Source: Apostichopus japonicus
Lineage: Eukaryota; Echinodermata; Holothuroidea; Aspidochirotida; Stichopodidae
NCBI RefSeq assembly: GCF_037975245.1
Contig: NC_092582.1
Coordinates: 21,354,577-21,414,576, forward strand
Reading direction: 5' to 3'
Length of the DNA stretch: 60,000 nt
Shown here: positions 24,901 to 33,974 of the stretch, piece by piece
Layout: the number at the start of each line of letters is the position of its first letter
Numbering within the stretch: the first letter of the stretch is position 1
The notes under the pieces: generated by a model
The model's input: only the letters and a program-made list of their open reading frames with translations
Told to the model about the DNA's origin: nothing
Databases searched by the model: none
Program-made: the position numbers and the translations under genes

Positions 24901-27900
24901 CAACATCTCACACATATCTGACATATCTCAAACCTATCTCACATCTAATATCACACATCAGACATACATCAAACATATCTCACATCTACAACACATCTAA
25001 CATATCACACACATCAGACATACCTCAAACATATCTCATATCTACAACACATCTTACATATATCACACATCAGACATTCTTCAAACATATCTCACCTCTA
25101 CAACACATCCAACATATTCAAACACATCAGATATACCTCAAACATTTGACACACACCGAAATGTGCAAAGAAAACTTTAGAGGCTGTGGAGGTTTCCATC
25201 AATCCCAGTTACTTCTAGCAAGGTTTCCAAAAAGAAAGAATAAATAACTTTATATTTGAAAGATAAATGACACAAAGCATTGAATACATAATTTACTTAA
25301 ACATTAAACAGTCATAGAAAAACATCTTGAGGATTGTTAACCCAACCATCTCCTTCTGCAATAACCCATGAGTCTGACGTTGCATGCTGTAGTAGTACAC
25401 TGTAGAATTGAAACAAAACTTTGCAATCTAATCTTAGTATTTACTTACATTGCAAACATAAACTGGCTAAAACAGCTGCCATGTTGGTGTTGCAAGGTAT
25501 TCTCCCAACAAGCAGATCCTGCTTGATTTGAAGGAAAAACTGGTATCGAGTTATCTCCTCTTTAAGCTGGCATGGGTCCTCTAGATAGAACTTCACCCCA
25601 AAGTACATTGTCAGGTAGCTGACATCTATGAACAAGAGAAATCAAACCCTATTTATAAATATTACCATAAAGGAAATCAGGGCGGTATTGAAGAACTTAT
25701 TATGCGTAATATGTGTGTTCCTTATACCTCTTCTGCCGTACAAGCAAATATTTTGGTAATAGATATATATTTCCACTTTTGTTTTTTTTTAAAGCCAACT
25801 TACCTTACCCCTATAAACAAAACGGTACTAACCAAAGCCAAAGCTTCAGGTACATGGACTATTGTATGGGGGAGTTACCAATTTATTTATCAAACGCAAC
25901 CTATTTGAACATGAAAAGACATGTTAACTACATAATATTATCAACATTTACTAATTTACTCTAATAGTACCAAATACAATGTGAATGCTCCTTTGATAGT
26001 TTTATTCTACATTTTGAATGTCACTTCTAACATTCACAAACAGTTCAGACCCTATGATTTGAGTGATGGCAACCTTTTTGAGAAATGATTGTCTGTAGCC
26101 CATGTCCAAAGGATTTTCTTTTATAGGTTTCACTTTCTTAACCAGAAAGCCAGTGGGCTTTGTGATTCCTTACCATTCTTACCAGGTTTGTACAAAAGTC
26201 ATGGAGGTCAGTGGAAGAGGTCAGAACTGGCACTGTTAACAAAGGCTTATGAATCGAGTATTACAGCTAGGACAAATGAGTGAATATTCTGATGGTCAGA
26301 ATATTGGCCAACTGTTTAAAATAACTATTTCCTATATTTGCCCATTGAACTGCATTATTGATTGTATGTTATTCTACCTTTATTTATTTTGGTATTATCT
26401 TGTTTAAGAAGAACTCCTAAATTTCTACATAAAGTTTGACATTCTCTTGGGATGATCACATTCTGTAAACAGTTTTGACAGAGACTTGTTGACCGTGGAA
26501 AGTTGTATGCAGTGGCATGTCTATAAGACTTGGCAGGGACATGTCCATGTAACTTGACATTGATTTACTACATACCAGAGATACAAGGTTGGATTATCTA
26601 GTTAACAGGGAACAAAATCTTATCTTGTTAGAGTCGTGCTTCTGTAATAGAAATGGTGTAGTGTTACTTAAATTCCTTTAATTTCATATGGACTGTTTCA
26701 GTTGTTTGACAGTTGTAAATAGAGTGTAAACTCACTTGAAATGTCTGTCAACCTTCTTGTTTACACCATTGCCATTCGTTTGCGGAACGCAACAATACAA
26801 AGAAATTGCATCCTAGGAATGCAGGTTAATATGAGATCACTCTTCTGTAACAGCACCCAAATATTTACACACTGTCTAATTATAACAACTCCCTGGTCTA
26901 ATCCTATGGCCAACATCAGATTATATCAACCACCTTTCACAAATACATCTGCTGTAATTAGGAGGCAAATTTAACAGTTGTGACCTTGTTATTACACTCT
27001 ATTATATGATTCAAGCTTATCAGTAGCCTCCAGCAGAATGGAGGGGGCACATATGGGGGGTCAATTTGTTTGTAATATTAAAGACTTACCAAAAATAATT
27101 GCCAAGGGATATAGCAGGGACTATTCCCTGTCATGATCAGGATGCAAACAGAAACACTTCATTGTAAAATTTAGAGTATACATGGCCATGTGATATAACA
27201 GGGACTACTCCATTTGCACATGATGCAAACAGGAGCACTTCATTGTAGAATTTAGAGTATACATGGCCATGGGATATAACAGGGACTACTCCATTTGCAC
27301 ATGATGCAAACAGGAGCCCTTCATTGTAGAATTTAGAGTATACATGGCCATGGGATATAACAGGGACTACTCCATTTGTTGCACATGATGCAAACAGGAG
27401 CACTTCATTGTAAAATTTAGAGTGTACATGGCCATGGGATATAACAGGGACTACTCCATTTGTTGCACATGATGCAAACAGGAGCACTTCATTGTAGAAT
27501 TTAGAGTATACATGGCCATGGGATATAACAGGGACTACTCCATTTGTTGCACATGATGCAAACAGGAGCACTTCATGGTAGAATTTAGAGTATACATGGC
27601 CATGGGATATAACAGGGATTACTCCATTTGCACATGATGTAAACAGAAACACTGCATTGTAAAATTTAGAGTATACATGACCATGGGATATAACAGGGAC
27701 TACTCCATTTGTTGCACATGATGCAAACAGGAGCACTTCATGGTAGAATTTAGAGTATACATGGCCATGGGATATAACAGGGACTACTCCATTTGTTGCA
27801 CATGATGCAAACAGGAGCACTTCATTGTAGAATTTAGAGTATACATGGCCATGGGATATAACAGGGACTACTCCATTTGTTGCACATGATGCAAACAGGA

Positions 27901-30900
27901 GCACTTCATGGTAGAATTTAGAGTATACATGGCCATGGGATATAACAGGGACTACTCCATTTGCACATGATGCAAACAGAAACACTGCATTGTAAAATTT
28001 AGAGTAAACATGGCAGTGGGATATAACAGGGACTACTCCATTTGTTGCACATGATGCAAACAGGTGCACTTTATTGTAGAATTTAGAGTATGTGTACATT
28101 AAAAAAGTTCAAGAGGCAACTTATAAGTATCTTAAAATGTTTTATCAGTGTAGTCACAACTCTAGAAGTAAGACTAAAGCCTTTTGAGAGTTACAGTTCG
28201 AAATACCGGAATAGATATTAGTTCTGAAGTTTGTACTGCAGTCTTCCAACTTGTACACTCCGCACAGATCCAATACCTCAGAATACCTAGATCGCACGTT
28301 TCCAATACCTCAGAATACCTAGATGTACCAGTATTCCAACATTTATACAATGTTTAGTACACCCAACAAGTTTTCCAATACCGCAGTCATACCTTGGAAT
28401 ACTGTTGGTATTTTGCCTGTACAGTGTCTCAATACATCCATCCCCACACATTTCCAATAACATAGCCATACCTTGGAATACCGTCGGTATTTCAACATTT
28501 GTAGTGTCTCAATACCATCCCCACAGGTGTCCAATACTATAGTCATACCGGTATTTTGTCATTTGAACAGCTGTCATAACACCTCTCGTGTATAATCATT
28601 GCATAGTCATATCTCCAAAATACTGGCATTAAGTCATTTGTACGGCTCTCAATACACCCCTCATGTATTATCATACCATAGTCATACTTCCAAAATACCG
28701 ATATTAAATCGTTCGTGGGCTCTTAATACACCCCCCACATAGTTTATATTATCATAGCCATAACAACGAAATGCTGCATGTATTCTGCAGTTTTTGCAGT
28801 ATACTGTTAGGATAAGGGGCATGTGTAGAATGTTGTTAACATCTTTTTTCTCTTCTTCTTTTCTTAACTTTTTTTTCGTTCCGTAATAATACGGACAGGA
28901 CATGCATATCTTTCATGTTACATTTTGCATGGTAAGTGTCAAATGTCAATGGAGTAGAATTTCTCAATGCAAGATGCATGCATGTTACAGCATGGATGTA
29001 TTCTGGGCCAAGTGTTGTCTGCCCAGGGCCTGCCTGTCAACAACGTTATCAATTTGGAATGTGCTGGGAGATTTGAGGTCTACAGTATATTGTAAAGCTT
29101 TTGAAACATTAAACAAGCAGTATTGACTAGAATAACATAGAGAGTGAGAAAGGGTGGAACAGACTGGAAAACTTGGGAAGGAGAATATTCTATGTAGGAT
29201 GTTCTCAATGGAAACAAAGACCAGCGTAGGTAGGAAAAATTTAGATCCGTCTGCGAAAACCTTTGAGAATGACTGCCATGGCCGATCTATAATTCTTGAT
29301 GTATTGCCACACAGTATTTGCCAGCAGTATTCATTCACCACCATTGCATGTCATATTTTACTACATGAATATCCATCAATAGTACATATACCACACCTTT
29401 TAGCAATCTCTTAAATTGCAAGGTCTTAGGTTATTTAAGGGATATTCTTATAATTGAGAATTGTGTACTTACTTTTAATTTGTTTTCTTAGTGACTTGTT
29501 AGTATCCAACCATTGCTGAGAAAAAAAGAAAAAGAGAACTTTATCCTGACTCTAAATGTATTCAGAAATGTTACATTAAACATATAAAGCTAAACCAATG
29601 AATCCTGGAGAAGGTGCATGAAAATCAATGATGAGGGTCTAGTATAAGCATGCATGATGTTACAGACAGTGACACTTGGTTTTATATTGTAGTAGCATCA
29701 CTATACAACTGACTTTACACCATTCAAAGTTGACATATTCTTTTATTATCAAATAACTTATTATGCATAAATAGATTACATGTTCTTGCATGTACAGTAG
29801 CTAAGAGTGGAGGGGATACGTAGTGTGTATACCAATTTAAATAATTCCAGCATTAAGTTGAATAATTATACTTTCCAATCACTCTGTTAGAACAGCTAAT
29901 TTCTTTGCATTCATAAGAAATAAGGAAGGTGTCTGTGGTGGTTAGTTGCCATAGTAAACCAGTATATATTCAATTAAAGGGATAATTTTGTGCATACTGT
30001 TTAATGTAACATAAATCTCTAGTGAAAAAGATATTCCACACTGTTGTTTAAAACCTCATTTCAATATCTTGTCTTGTTCACTTCACATAACGTTGAAAGT
30101 TTGCAATTTAGTTTTCACAAATGATAAAAAGTGGAAATGCGTCAAATTTAAATGATCATTGACCCTCCACCTTAAATTGGTGAAATATTGCAGATTTTAG
30201 AGCCATGTAACCTAGCATATTTAAACAAACTTTATATAGATGTTGAGCGTCTGAGATTTATGTTATTCTAATGCTGGCCTCAAATGATCAGTAGGTTTAA
30301 ACTGATATTTGCAATGCACTAACAGTATCAGTTTATAGCGGCAATATTAATAGATTAAAGTTTATATCCACTTCAAGTATTTGCAGACCGATATCGCTGT
30401 TTCATAAGAATTGGACAGTTTTCCAAGTTAACTTCAAACTTGCAATGTTTGGGAAAGAATTTTATATTCAAATATTAGTTTTTGCAGTTCTGTCAACAAT
30501 ATTGTAGATTGCCTACCATGTTTACAAGGTACCTGTGTCATAATCAAACACTCATGCACACACACAGGCCGATTGCCTGGTTCTTAAGACAAGTAACCAA
30601 AGCATTCTTCTATTATTCATATATTTAACATTAAATAGTAAATTGATACTTACTGCAGCATTGTCTTTGTCCTTGTACCTCAGACCAAAGCAATCAGTTT
30701 CAACTAGATTTAACTGATCGAACACTTTCTGTAACAGATCAATTCCTTTGGCATAACCCTGGTGAAATAAATACTATGAAATAACTTTTTGAAACTGAGT
30801 GCAAAACTATTATAACTACTATTATTAAAAAGATTTAGAAAGCGCCAACTATACAAAGAAGTATTTGAATGAGCATGATGGACAAATGCTCTTTATTGGT

Positions 30901-31732
30901 TATTCGACCTTTGAACTCTGACCTTTGAACCTGTGATGCAAGCACTACAACTCATTGCCAAGTACATAACCCACCAAGTTTGAAGTCCATCAGACTGACC
31001 GTTAAGGAGTAGTTTGTGAAACTCTTTTTCACACAGATTTGGCCAACTTTGACCTATGATCATGTGACTTGGGGCTTTAAATTAATTAATGCACTGCGTT
31101 TGATATAACAATTGGGCTTCAGTGGTTTACCAATTTTGTCATTTTGATACTTGAATGATGGCCAAAATGCTGTTTTTGGTTATTTGACCTTTGACCCTGT
31201 AACATCATAAGTCACAGAGGCACTACATTCCATGCTCATGCACACACTAAGTTTGAAGTCAACCAGCCTTATACTTTAGGTGTTTGTGACACACTATTTT
31301 GTTCACCCACAAACACATGCAGGCACACAAGCTACACCCACACATGTCATCACCATCCCAAAGATTCCTTGAAATGCCTTCAGCAACTAATCCCAGACAA
31401 TTACTGCAAATTATGATAAAGTTAGCAAAATTACTATCCTTGTGTTGCTAATCTTTCTTTAAGCTTTGTGAACTCTATTCGAAACATAATAGGTCATTAA
31501 CATCCACAGTTCTGTCCTCTTCAGTGTAAAAATTGGGAACCTGATGTACCTTTCCTAAATGAAATCAGCTTCTCCTCATGAACATAACAGGCATCTTTCA
31601 TCTGGCAGTGATAAGTGTTTGCAAGTGATGGTACAAATGGGCTCTTACCTGAATATTAACATTCAGTATCTTTCCATCCAACAGAGAAACTTGGCAATTT
31701 ATCTCCTCTGCCTGTTTCTTAAAGCAATGCAT
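3635..31732 (-). CDS. EPB41L4A: EPB41L4A (NBL4)-type FERM-domain protein, 16 exons, 3' end missing
   Basis: A band 4.1 superfamily adaptor, expected to link membrane proteins to the cortical cytoskeleton. Exons, 5' to 3': 31732-31649, 30758-30654, 29515-29473, 25625-25449, 23474-23354, 19556-19380, 11279-11216, 10828-10701, 10405-10232, 9958-9884, 8636-8481, 7771-7703, 7527-7459, 6508-6392, 4716-4648, 3976-3635. All joins are phase-compatible and give 656 codons plus 2 nt. Residues 1-77 form F1, about 78-177 F2, about 190-300 F3, followed by a FERM-adjacent HRYSGRT-like segment and a long Ser/Arg-rich tail. Diagnostic stretches are [30 protein letters not shown] and [11 protein letters not shown]. 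The tail block [13 protein letters not shown] also matches the EPB41L4A tail, which separates it from other FERM proteins. All introns are GT-AG except the one after exon 9 (GC-AG). The last exon ends inside an Arg codon, so at least one more coding exon exists; none was recognised in 1-3,600. Orthology is inferred from remembered family sequence, not a search. Confidence 0.93.
4648..4716 (-). CDS. EPB41L4A: EPB41L4A exon 15 (tail)
   Basis: 69 bp encoding [20 protein letters not shown] and SY. It aligns with the SPRSYRQYRRS-like segment after the conserved tail block. Acceptor CTTTGTCAG, donor CGA|GTAAGT. Confidence 0.83.
5350..6072. repeat. 62-bp minisatellite, about 12 copies
   Basis: The unit contains ATAATAGGCCTACTATCACC and CAAGCTGTTACCAGCAATAA. 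The TAGGCCTA core is palindromic and the period is exactly 62 bp (AGGCCT at 5465, 5527 and so on). The first two units are more diverged. It lies in the intron between exons 14 and 15. Confidence 0.95.
6392..6508 (-). CDS. EPB41L4A: EPB41L4A exon 14 (conserved tail block)
   Basis: 117 bp encoding a helical block ending [20 protein letters not shown]. It matches the conserved LVDPSGLSEEQLKEIPY-type block of EPB41L4A tails and is strong evidence for orthology outside the FERM domain. Acceptor TTGTTGCAG, donor CAT|GTAAGT. Confidence 0.88.
7459..7527 (-). CDS. EPB41L4A: EPB41L4A exon 13 (Ser/acidic-basic tail exon)
   Basis: 69 bp encoding [20 protein letters not shown] and HSR. The SGSE-like cluster resembles the Ser-rich tail of the family. 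Acceptor TATTTTCAG, donor TCCAG|GTAAGG. Confidence 0.82.
7703..7771 (-). CDS. EPB41L4A: EPB41L4A exon 12 (basic tail exon)
   Basis: 69 bp encoding [20 protein letters not shown] and RKK. Acceptor TTTTTACAG, donor AGAA|GTAAGT. It has the same length and phase as exons 13 and 15. Confidence 0.8.
7984..8392. repeat. 54/59-bp minisatellite, about 8 copies
   Basis: The unit contains GGTTTTCCTGTTCACAG and ATGCAATGTACTTTAGATGC. Two units carry an extra ACAGT, so spacing is 54 or 59 bp. On the plus strand each copy looks like a polypyrimidine tract plus AG acceptor, but the host gene runs on the minus strand. Confidence 0.92.
8481..8636 (-). CDS. EPB41L4A: EPB41L4A exon 11 (tail)
   Basis: Encodes [20 protein letters not shown] and then an Arg/Ser-rich stretch ending FARRYR. 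The GLY-x-SPSD-like start matches the tail of vertebrate EPB41L4A. Acceptor CCACGCAG, donor TACAG|GTGAAT. Confidence 0.85.
9884..9958 (-). CDS. EPB41L4A: EPB41L4A exon 10 (tail)
   Basis: 75 bp encoding [20 protein letters not shown] and SRSQG. Acceptor TTTCTTTAG. Donor CAAGG|GTTGGT is weak; a GTTATT four bases later is an alternative but breaks the phase with exon 11. Confidence 0.78.
10232..10405 (-). CDS. EPB41L4A: EPB41L4A exon 9 (FERM-adjacent), GC donor
   Basis: Begins with the FERM-adjacent motif [11 protein letters not shown] across the junction and continues into a Ser/Arg-rich tail. The acceptor is TTTTTGCAG. The donor is GTCAG|GCAAGT, a GC-AG intron with otherwise perfect donor consensus. 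No GT donor that keeps the frame is visible nearby. Confidence 0.88.
10575..10670. repeat. Degenerate CCTATACAATAAA microsatellite
   Basis: Repeated AAACCTATAC / CCTATACAATAAA words, about seven imperfect copies, in the intron between exons 8 and 9. Confidence 0.85.
10701..10828 (-). CDS. EPB41L4A: EPB41L4A exon 8 (end of F3)
   Basis: Encodes [20 protein letters not shown] and HAFFRLPS, the C-terminal helix of F3 (family pattern C-x-x-LW-x-C-x-VE-H-x-x-FFR). Acceptor TTTCCTCAG, donor CACAG|GTATAC. Confidence 0.93.
11216..11279 (-). CDS. EPB41L4A: EPB41L4A exon 7 (F3 lobe)
   Basis: 64 bp encoding [20 protein letters not shown], the F3 strand that follows the Tyr-Phe-Trp motif. Acceptor ATATCCAG, donor GATCG|GTAAGT. 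Its first base completes the Trp codon of exon 6, confirming that splicing must skip the whole repeat array. Confidence 0.93.
11280..12754. other. Intron 6-7, part without array
   Basis: Unique-looking AT-rich intron between exon 7 and the exon-6 array. Short overlapping open frames at 12,023-12,443 have no features of exons. Nothing else seen. Confidence 0.6.
12755..17174 (-). repeat. Main tandem array of EPB41L4A exon 6 3' end plus donor, about 43 copies
   Basis: Head-to-tail units of 102-103 bp. On the minus strand each unit holds about 74 nt of exon 6 (reading [17 protein letters not shown] and on to YFW), the donor TG|GTAAGT and about 25 nt of the following intron. The upstream half of the exon and its acceptor are absent. 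Units differ by a few bases: GCG/GCT/GTG at the Ala codon, ACT/ATT at two Thr codons, and two alternative intron linkers (GTAGCAATTAA or GTAAGCAGTCA on the plus strand). Units lie mostly 103 bp apart. One unit near 14,230 has lost 8 bp. The array lies within the intron between exons 6 and 7. Confidence 0.95.
17175..18725. mobile_element. Non-autonomous hAT-type DNA transposon, 1,551 bp
   Basis: Perfect 10-bp terminal inverted repeats CAGTGTTCGA / TCGAACACTG are flanked by a perfect 8-bp target duplication AGTACAAC (17167-17174 and 18726-18733). An 8-bp duplication and CAGTG-type ends are hallmarks of hAT elements. The interior has short inverted ATCGGTATCGG motifs and no recognisable transposase, so it depends on an enzyme supplied elsewhere. 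It sits within one repeat unit of the exon-6 array. Confidence 0.93.
18726..19460 (-). repeat. Proximal part of the exon-6 array, 7 copies including the true exon
   Basis: Donor cores (CTTACC on plus) occur at 18757, 18860, 18963, 19066, 19169, 19272 and 19375. The last is the authentic exon 6 donor. The copy at 19169 has CTTACA, changing the exon end from CTG to TTG before the donor. This is the same array as 12,755-17,174, interrupted by the hAT element. Confidence 0.95.
19380..19556 (-). CDS. EPB41L4A: EPB41L4A exon 6 (F2/F3), source of the tandem array
   Basis: 177 bp encoding [17 protein letters not shown] and then [17 protein letters not shown] and SSIAHYFW, the first strands of the F3 (PH-like) lobe. 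Acceptor ATCTTGGCAG, donor TTTCTG|GTAAGT. The split Trp codon is completed by exon 7 to give YFWPKIS. Only this copy carries the upstream half of the exon. The last 74 nt plus donor are identical or nearly so to about 49 repeat copies just downstream (on the minus strand). A synonymous TAT-CAC versus TAT-CAT difference marks this copy. Confidence 0.95.
19943..22883 (-). mobile_element. Broken non-LTR retrotransposon (L2/CR1-like LINE)
   Basis: Lies antisense to plus, so its 5' end is at about 22,883. Recognisable reverse transcriptase motifs are [19 protein letters not shown] (A), GVPQ then [15 protein letters not shown] (B) and [12 protein letters not shown] (C, catalytic YADD), followed by [14 protein letters not shown]. 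Defects: a one-base deletion near 20,852 shifts frame between GVPQ and SVLG. About 50 residues seem deleted between RIVNG and [18 protein letters not shown], with another frame change. No AP-endonuclease is visible. The 3' tail (AAAGCGCTTTGAG, GGCGCTATATAAG, then (TTA)n at 19,943-19,966) is typical of L2/CR1-type elements in marine animals. It is dead as seen. It is inserted in the intron between exons 5 and 6. Confidence 0.9.
21687..22883 (-). repeat. Triplicated 399-bp unit at the LINE 5' end
   Basis: Three head-to-tail copies (21687-22085, 22086-22484, 22485-22883), almost identical; one G/A difference was noticed near 22,822. Each holds the start of the LINE coding frame ([20 protein letters not shown] and on to SPKDLF) plus about 200 bp of upstream sequence ending TTGTGTTATAATACCC on the minus strand. 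Only the first (downstream) copy continues into the reverse transcriptase. Confidence 0.95.
23354..23474 (-). CDS. EPB41L4A: EPB41L4A exon 5 (F2 lobe)
   Basis: Encodes [20 protein letters not shown] followed by [10 protein letters not shown], typical F2 sequence. Acceptor CTTCCCAG, donor TTAAG|GTAATA, slightly off consensus. Confidence 0.93.
23640..25150. repeat. 1.5-kb CACATC-rich minisatellite
   Basis: Built of CTCAAACATATCTCACATCT, ACAACACATC and CATATCACACATCAGACATA blocks in variable order, with effective periods near 50-60 bp. It is purely T/A/C-rich on the plus strand with very little G, a strong strand asymmetry. It lies in the intron between exons 4 and 5. The open frame at 23,646-24,011 is a by-product. 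Confidence 0.95.
25449..25625 (-). CDS. EPB41L4A: EPB41L4A exon 4 (F1/F2 lobes)
   Basis: Contains [11 protein letters not shown] and [16 protein letters not shown], the most conserved core of 4.1-type FERM domains. Acceptor TTCATAG, donor CAAT|GTAAGT. The split codon reads Ser across the junction, giving the family signature QSELGD. Confidence 0.95.
25626..27106. other. Intron 3-4, non-repetitive part
   Basis: No exon, RNA or clear repeat recognised; the small frames at 25,702-25,964, 26,089-26,283 and 26,741-26,974 look random. Confidence 0.55.
27107..28092. repeat. 84/81-bp minisatellite, about 12 copies, open on minus strand
   Basis: The unit on the minus strand reads [20 protein letters not shown] then VVPVISHG (28 codons). 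Some copies lack three bases (27 codons, CANG for CATNG), so the frame stays open for 320 codons. It is in the intron between exons 3 and 4. There are no splice consensus or homology signs of a real exon, so I treat it as a satellite. Confidence 0.92.
28196..28740. repeat. Diverged tandem repeat of roughly 75-85 bp
   Basis: About six diverged copies share TTCCAATACC, ATAGTCATACC, GGAATACCG-x-x-GGTATT, CATTTGTAC-x-x and CTCAATACA-CCCC words in that order. The copies are much older than the neighbouring 84-bp array. Confidence 0.8.
28741..29472. other. Intron 3-4, part next to exon 3
   Basis: Contains overlapping open frames of 74-119 codons on both strands (28,902-29,414) without recognisable domains or splice context. 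Nothing assigned. Confidence 0.5.
29473..29515 (-). CDS. EPB41L4A: EPB41L4A exon 3 (microexon, 43 bp)
   Basis: Encodes [14 protein letters not shown], matching the conserved WLD-x-x-K-x-L motif at the end of F1. Acceptor TTCTCAG, donor AAAA|GTAAGT. It ends with one base of a codon completed as Asn by exon 4. Confidence 0.88.
30654..30758 (-). CDS. EPB41L4A: EPB41L4A exon 2 (F1 lobe)
   Basis: 35 codons containing [17 protein letters not shown], the conserved F1 segment of FERM domains. Acceptor TTTCACCAG, donor GCA|GTAAGT, phase 0 at both ends. Confidence 0.9.
30880..31345. repeat. Dispersed TGACCTTTGA-type repeat, two tandem copies
   Basis: Two related segments of about 240 bp, each with GGTTATT-GACCTTTGA, AAGTTTGAAGTC and TTTGTGA-AC words, ending in an ACACA-rich stretch. 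They lie in the intron between exons 1 and 2. Confidence 0.65.
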
Positions 31733-31767
31733 GATCAATCAGATCTTTGATTCATTCTACACAGCAG
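31649..31767 (-). CDS. EPB41L4A: EPB41L4A exon 1: start codon and 5' UTR
   Basis: Coding part 31732-31649 is 28 codons and starts [10 protein letters not shown], aligning residue for residue with the short N-terminus of the family, including the LLDG turn of F1. An in-frame TGA lies three codons upstream of the ATG, which supports this start. A possible acceptor (TTTTGCAG) before 31767 suggests an upstream non-coding exon. A 7-codon out-of-frame upstream ORF precedes the start. The donor is CAG|GTAAGA. Confidence 0.85.
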
Positions 31768-32271
31768 CTGCAAAATAAACAAGAAAACAATTATGATACA
31801 TAATTTAATGTTAACATATTTAACTTAACATCCGTATTTTGTGGTAATTAACTTTAAGCCGAGGTGTTTTCCTCTCTGTTAGGCTTGTGCGTGTTGTGTC
31901 AGCAAGCAGCGCAACACAGTTACAGGTGAGGGCCTTAATTAGTGCCTGTGATGGGGTCCATGGGCAACCCTTGGTTGGGGTCCAGGGGTCGAAGCCCCTG
32001 GAAGCTCTGAGAAATTAGAGGTTTAAAGACAACATTTTGGTGCCTATTTTATACAGACGTTTGCATTTATTGAAACACTCAAAGCAAAGTTTTCACACTC
32101 AAAATGTGCACACTGAAGCCACATGCCCAGCCTGTCGTTTTCACCGGTACTTGATTAGAATTCAATCATGGCGACCCATAATTAAAATATGTCACTTTTC
32201 ATAAACTGTGCACAATGGTCAGTTTTAATCTGGACTAATGTTCAGCAGCTACACTTAAAATTTTTAATTAT

Positions 32272-33380
32272 CAGGGTTCGCAGGTTTGTTCCGGGGGTGG
32301 AAAAAACCGCGGAATAAACCATGGTTTTTTCCACTCGGAAGAAATAGGTTTCTTCCAGTTTCTACCGGACAAAATGGAAGAAACTCATTTTTTGGGGAAA
32401 AACTGTTGATAAAGTTTCATAACAACCTGTAATGATTTCTAACTATGTAATAAATGGACAAGAAGCACTATAGTGTCATCTAGGTGGTCTATAAATAGGT
32501 TTGGAGCACATGACCTGCTTCCATCATATACTGTACACAATATAGTACTAGGCTGTACTAGCATCGGACAAACCAGGGAACTATGGGCAAGCAATATTTT
32601 GCTGACCAGAATGGTCCTGATTATAGCCCAGTTCTTAGTAAAAAACTAGTTTCTGAGTGGAGGGGCAAGTGTTCCCTGGAAACTAGTGTAGGCCTACTAC
32701 AATGCACGCTCATTACTATGATTACATTGACCACTATGACCATACTTTGTGGAGATTGAACTCAAGACATGAGGGTTACAGATTTGACTGGAAGTTGTAG
32801 TGTGAAATGAGCGCTGGCTTGTGGCCAGCTGTGTATAATTGTGGATGTTTGTTCTTTTAGCTGTTGGGATGACAAGTCCTCCTGTTAACTACAAGTTGTA
32901 ATTTAGGGAGTTACAGAAATTAAACTGTTGCCTAAATCTAACAGATATTGTTCGGCTATTTTCTTGGTGTTCATTCCTCAGTGCATGGGCCAATCCAGGT
33001 TTATCATTCATACAGTATGGCCAGTTATGCTATTCTGGTTGATAGGGGGATTGTGAGACGAAAGTAGTACTTCAATATTGTGATTTATAAGCAAACATCT
33101 ATTGGTGTAGAAAAACAACCCAAAATTATAATCAAAACAAAAATATCATATTTTGATGGTTTCAATGGTATGCATTTCAGTCAGATGGTGGTTAACTATT
33201 TGTCTCTTATCATGTATGTGGGCTGTGCTGCGTATATGCCAATTTTCACAGTTTCTTCCAGTTTCTTCCGGTTTCTTCCAGTTTCTTCCAGAAGAAACTG
33301 GAAGAAACCTGGAAGAAACAGGTTTCTTCCACGTCCCCGGAAGAAATAGGTTTCTTCCGGAAGAAACCGAACCCCCTGCC
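32272..33380. mobile_element. Probable DNA transposon relic with GTTTCTTCC repeats
   Basis: The left end reads CAGGGTTCGCAGGTTTG; the right end, reverse-complemented, reads CAGGGGGTTCGGTTTCTTCC. Both ends are packed with GTTTCTTCC / GGAAGAAAC words that form palindromes, strongest at 33,248-33,368. No target duplication is evident and no transposase is seen. The short open frames across 33,080-33,524 are products of the repeat. Confidence 0.5.
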
Positions 33381-33555
33381 CTCAGTTATCCCTACTCTAA
33401 TGATACTAAAATATATTTGGAAATCATGGGAAACTTAAGAAAACATTGTTGCGAGCCATGCTACCCCCATCAAAATAAAACAAAACTGTTAGCAAACTGC
33501 TTATCCACTAGAGAGCCTGTGTAAGTTACCCCAATGGCGGTAAAACACTTTTGTA

Positions 33556-33974
33556 TGGCGGAAAGAGCACATTTATCGTAAGTTCACTGTAGGCTTATAT
33601 GCAATGTATATTGCTTTGCTTCACACTACCTATAGGCCCACAAAATCCACAAAATCATTCATTTATATCGAAAATCAGAATCAATCTTTTTAATAAACAA
33701 TCAACCTAAATTAATTTGATTTATTCAACCAACTATTATATATTTGAAGACAGTGTATCGACTCAAGATTACAAACTTACAATTAAAACTATTCCATCAA
33801 CTTGTACATTAAAGAGTGTGTATCTATTCCCCAATCTTGTCCCAACTACAATTCAGTCTATCCAGCGAACCGTCACATTTGAAGACGGTGTACCTATCCT
33901 TCTACGCGAATCAAACAAAGTTGCACCAATACCTTCCTGAGTAAAATCTATTCCTAAAATTTACCTTTCCGCCA
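33556..33974. mobile_element. Possible MITE with TGGCGGAAAG ends
   Basis: A perfect 10-bp inverted repeat TGGCGGAAAG / CTTTCCGCCA is flanked by TA on both sides, 419 bp apart. The interior is AT-rich and holds two GAAGAC-x-GTGTA words. Evidence is limited to the ends. Confidence 0.45.

Noticed and set aside
27137-28099. 320-codon open frame on the minus strand as a protein gene
   Set aside because: It is entirely tandem repeat with unit lengths divisible by three. There is no recognisable domain or splice context. Kept only as a finding.
33080-33524. Two overlapping plus-strand frames of 89 and 123 codons
   Set aside because: Driven by GTTTCTTCC repeats at a transposon end (FLPVSS-type repeats).
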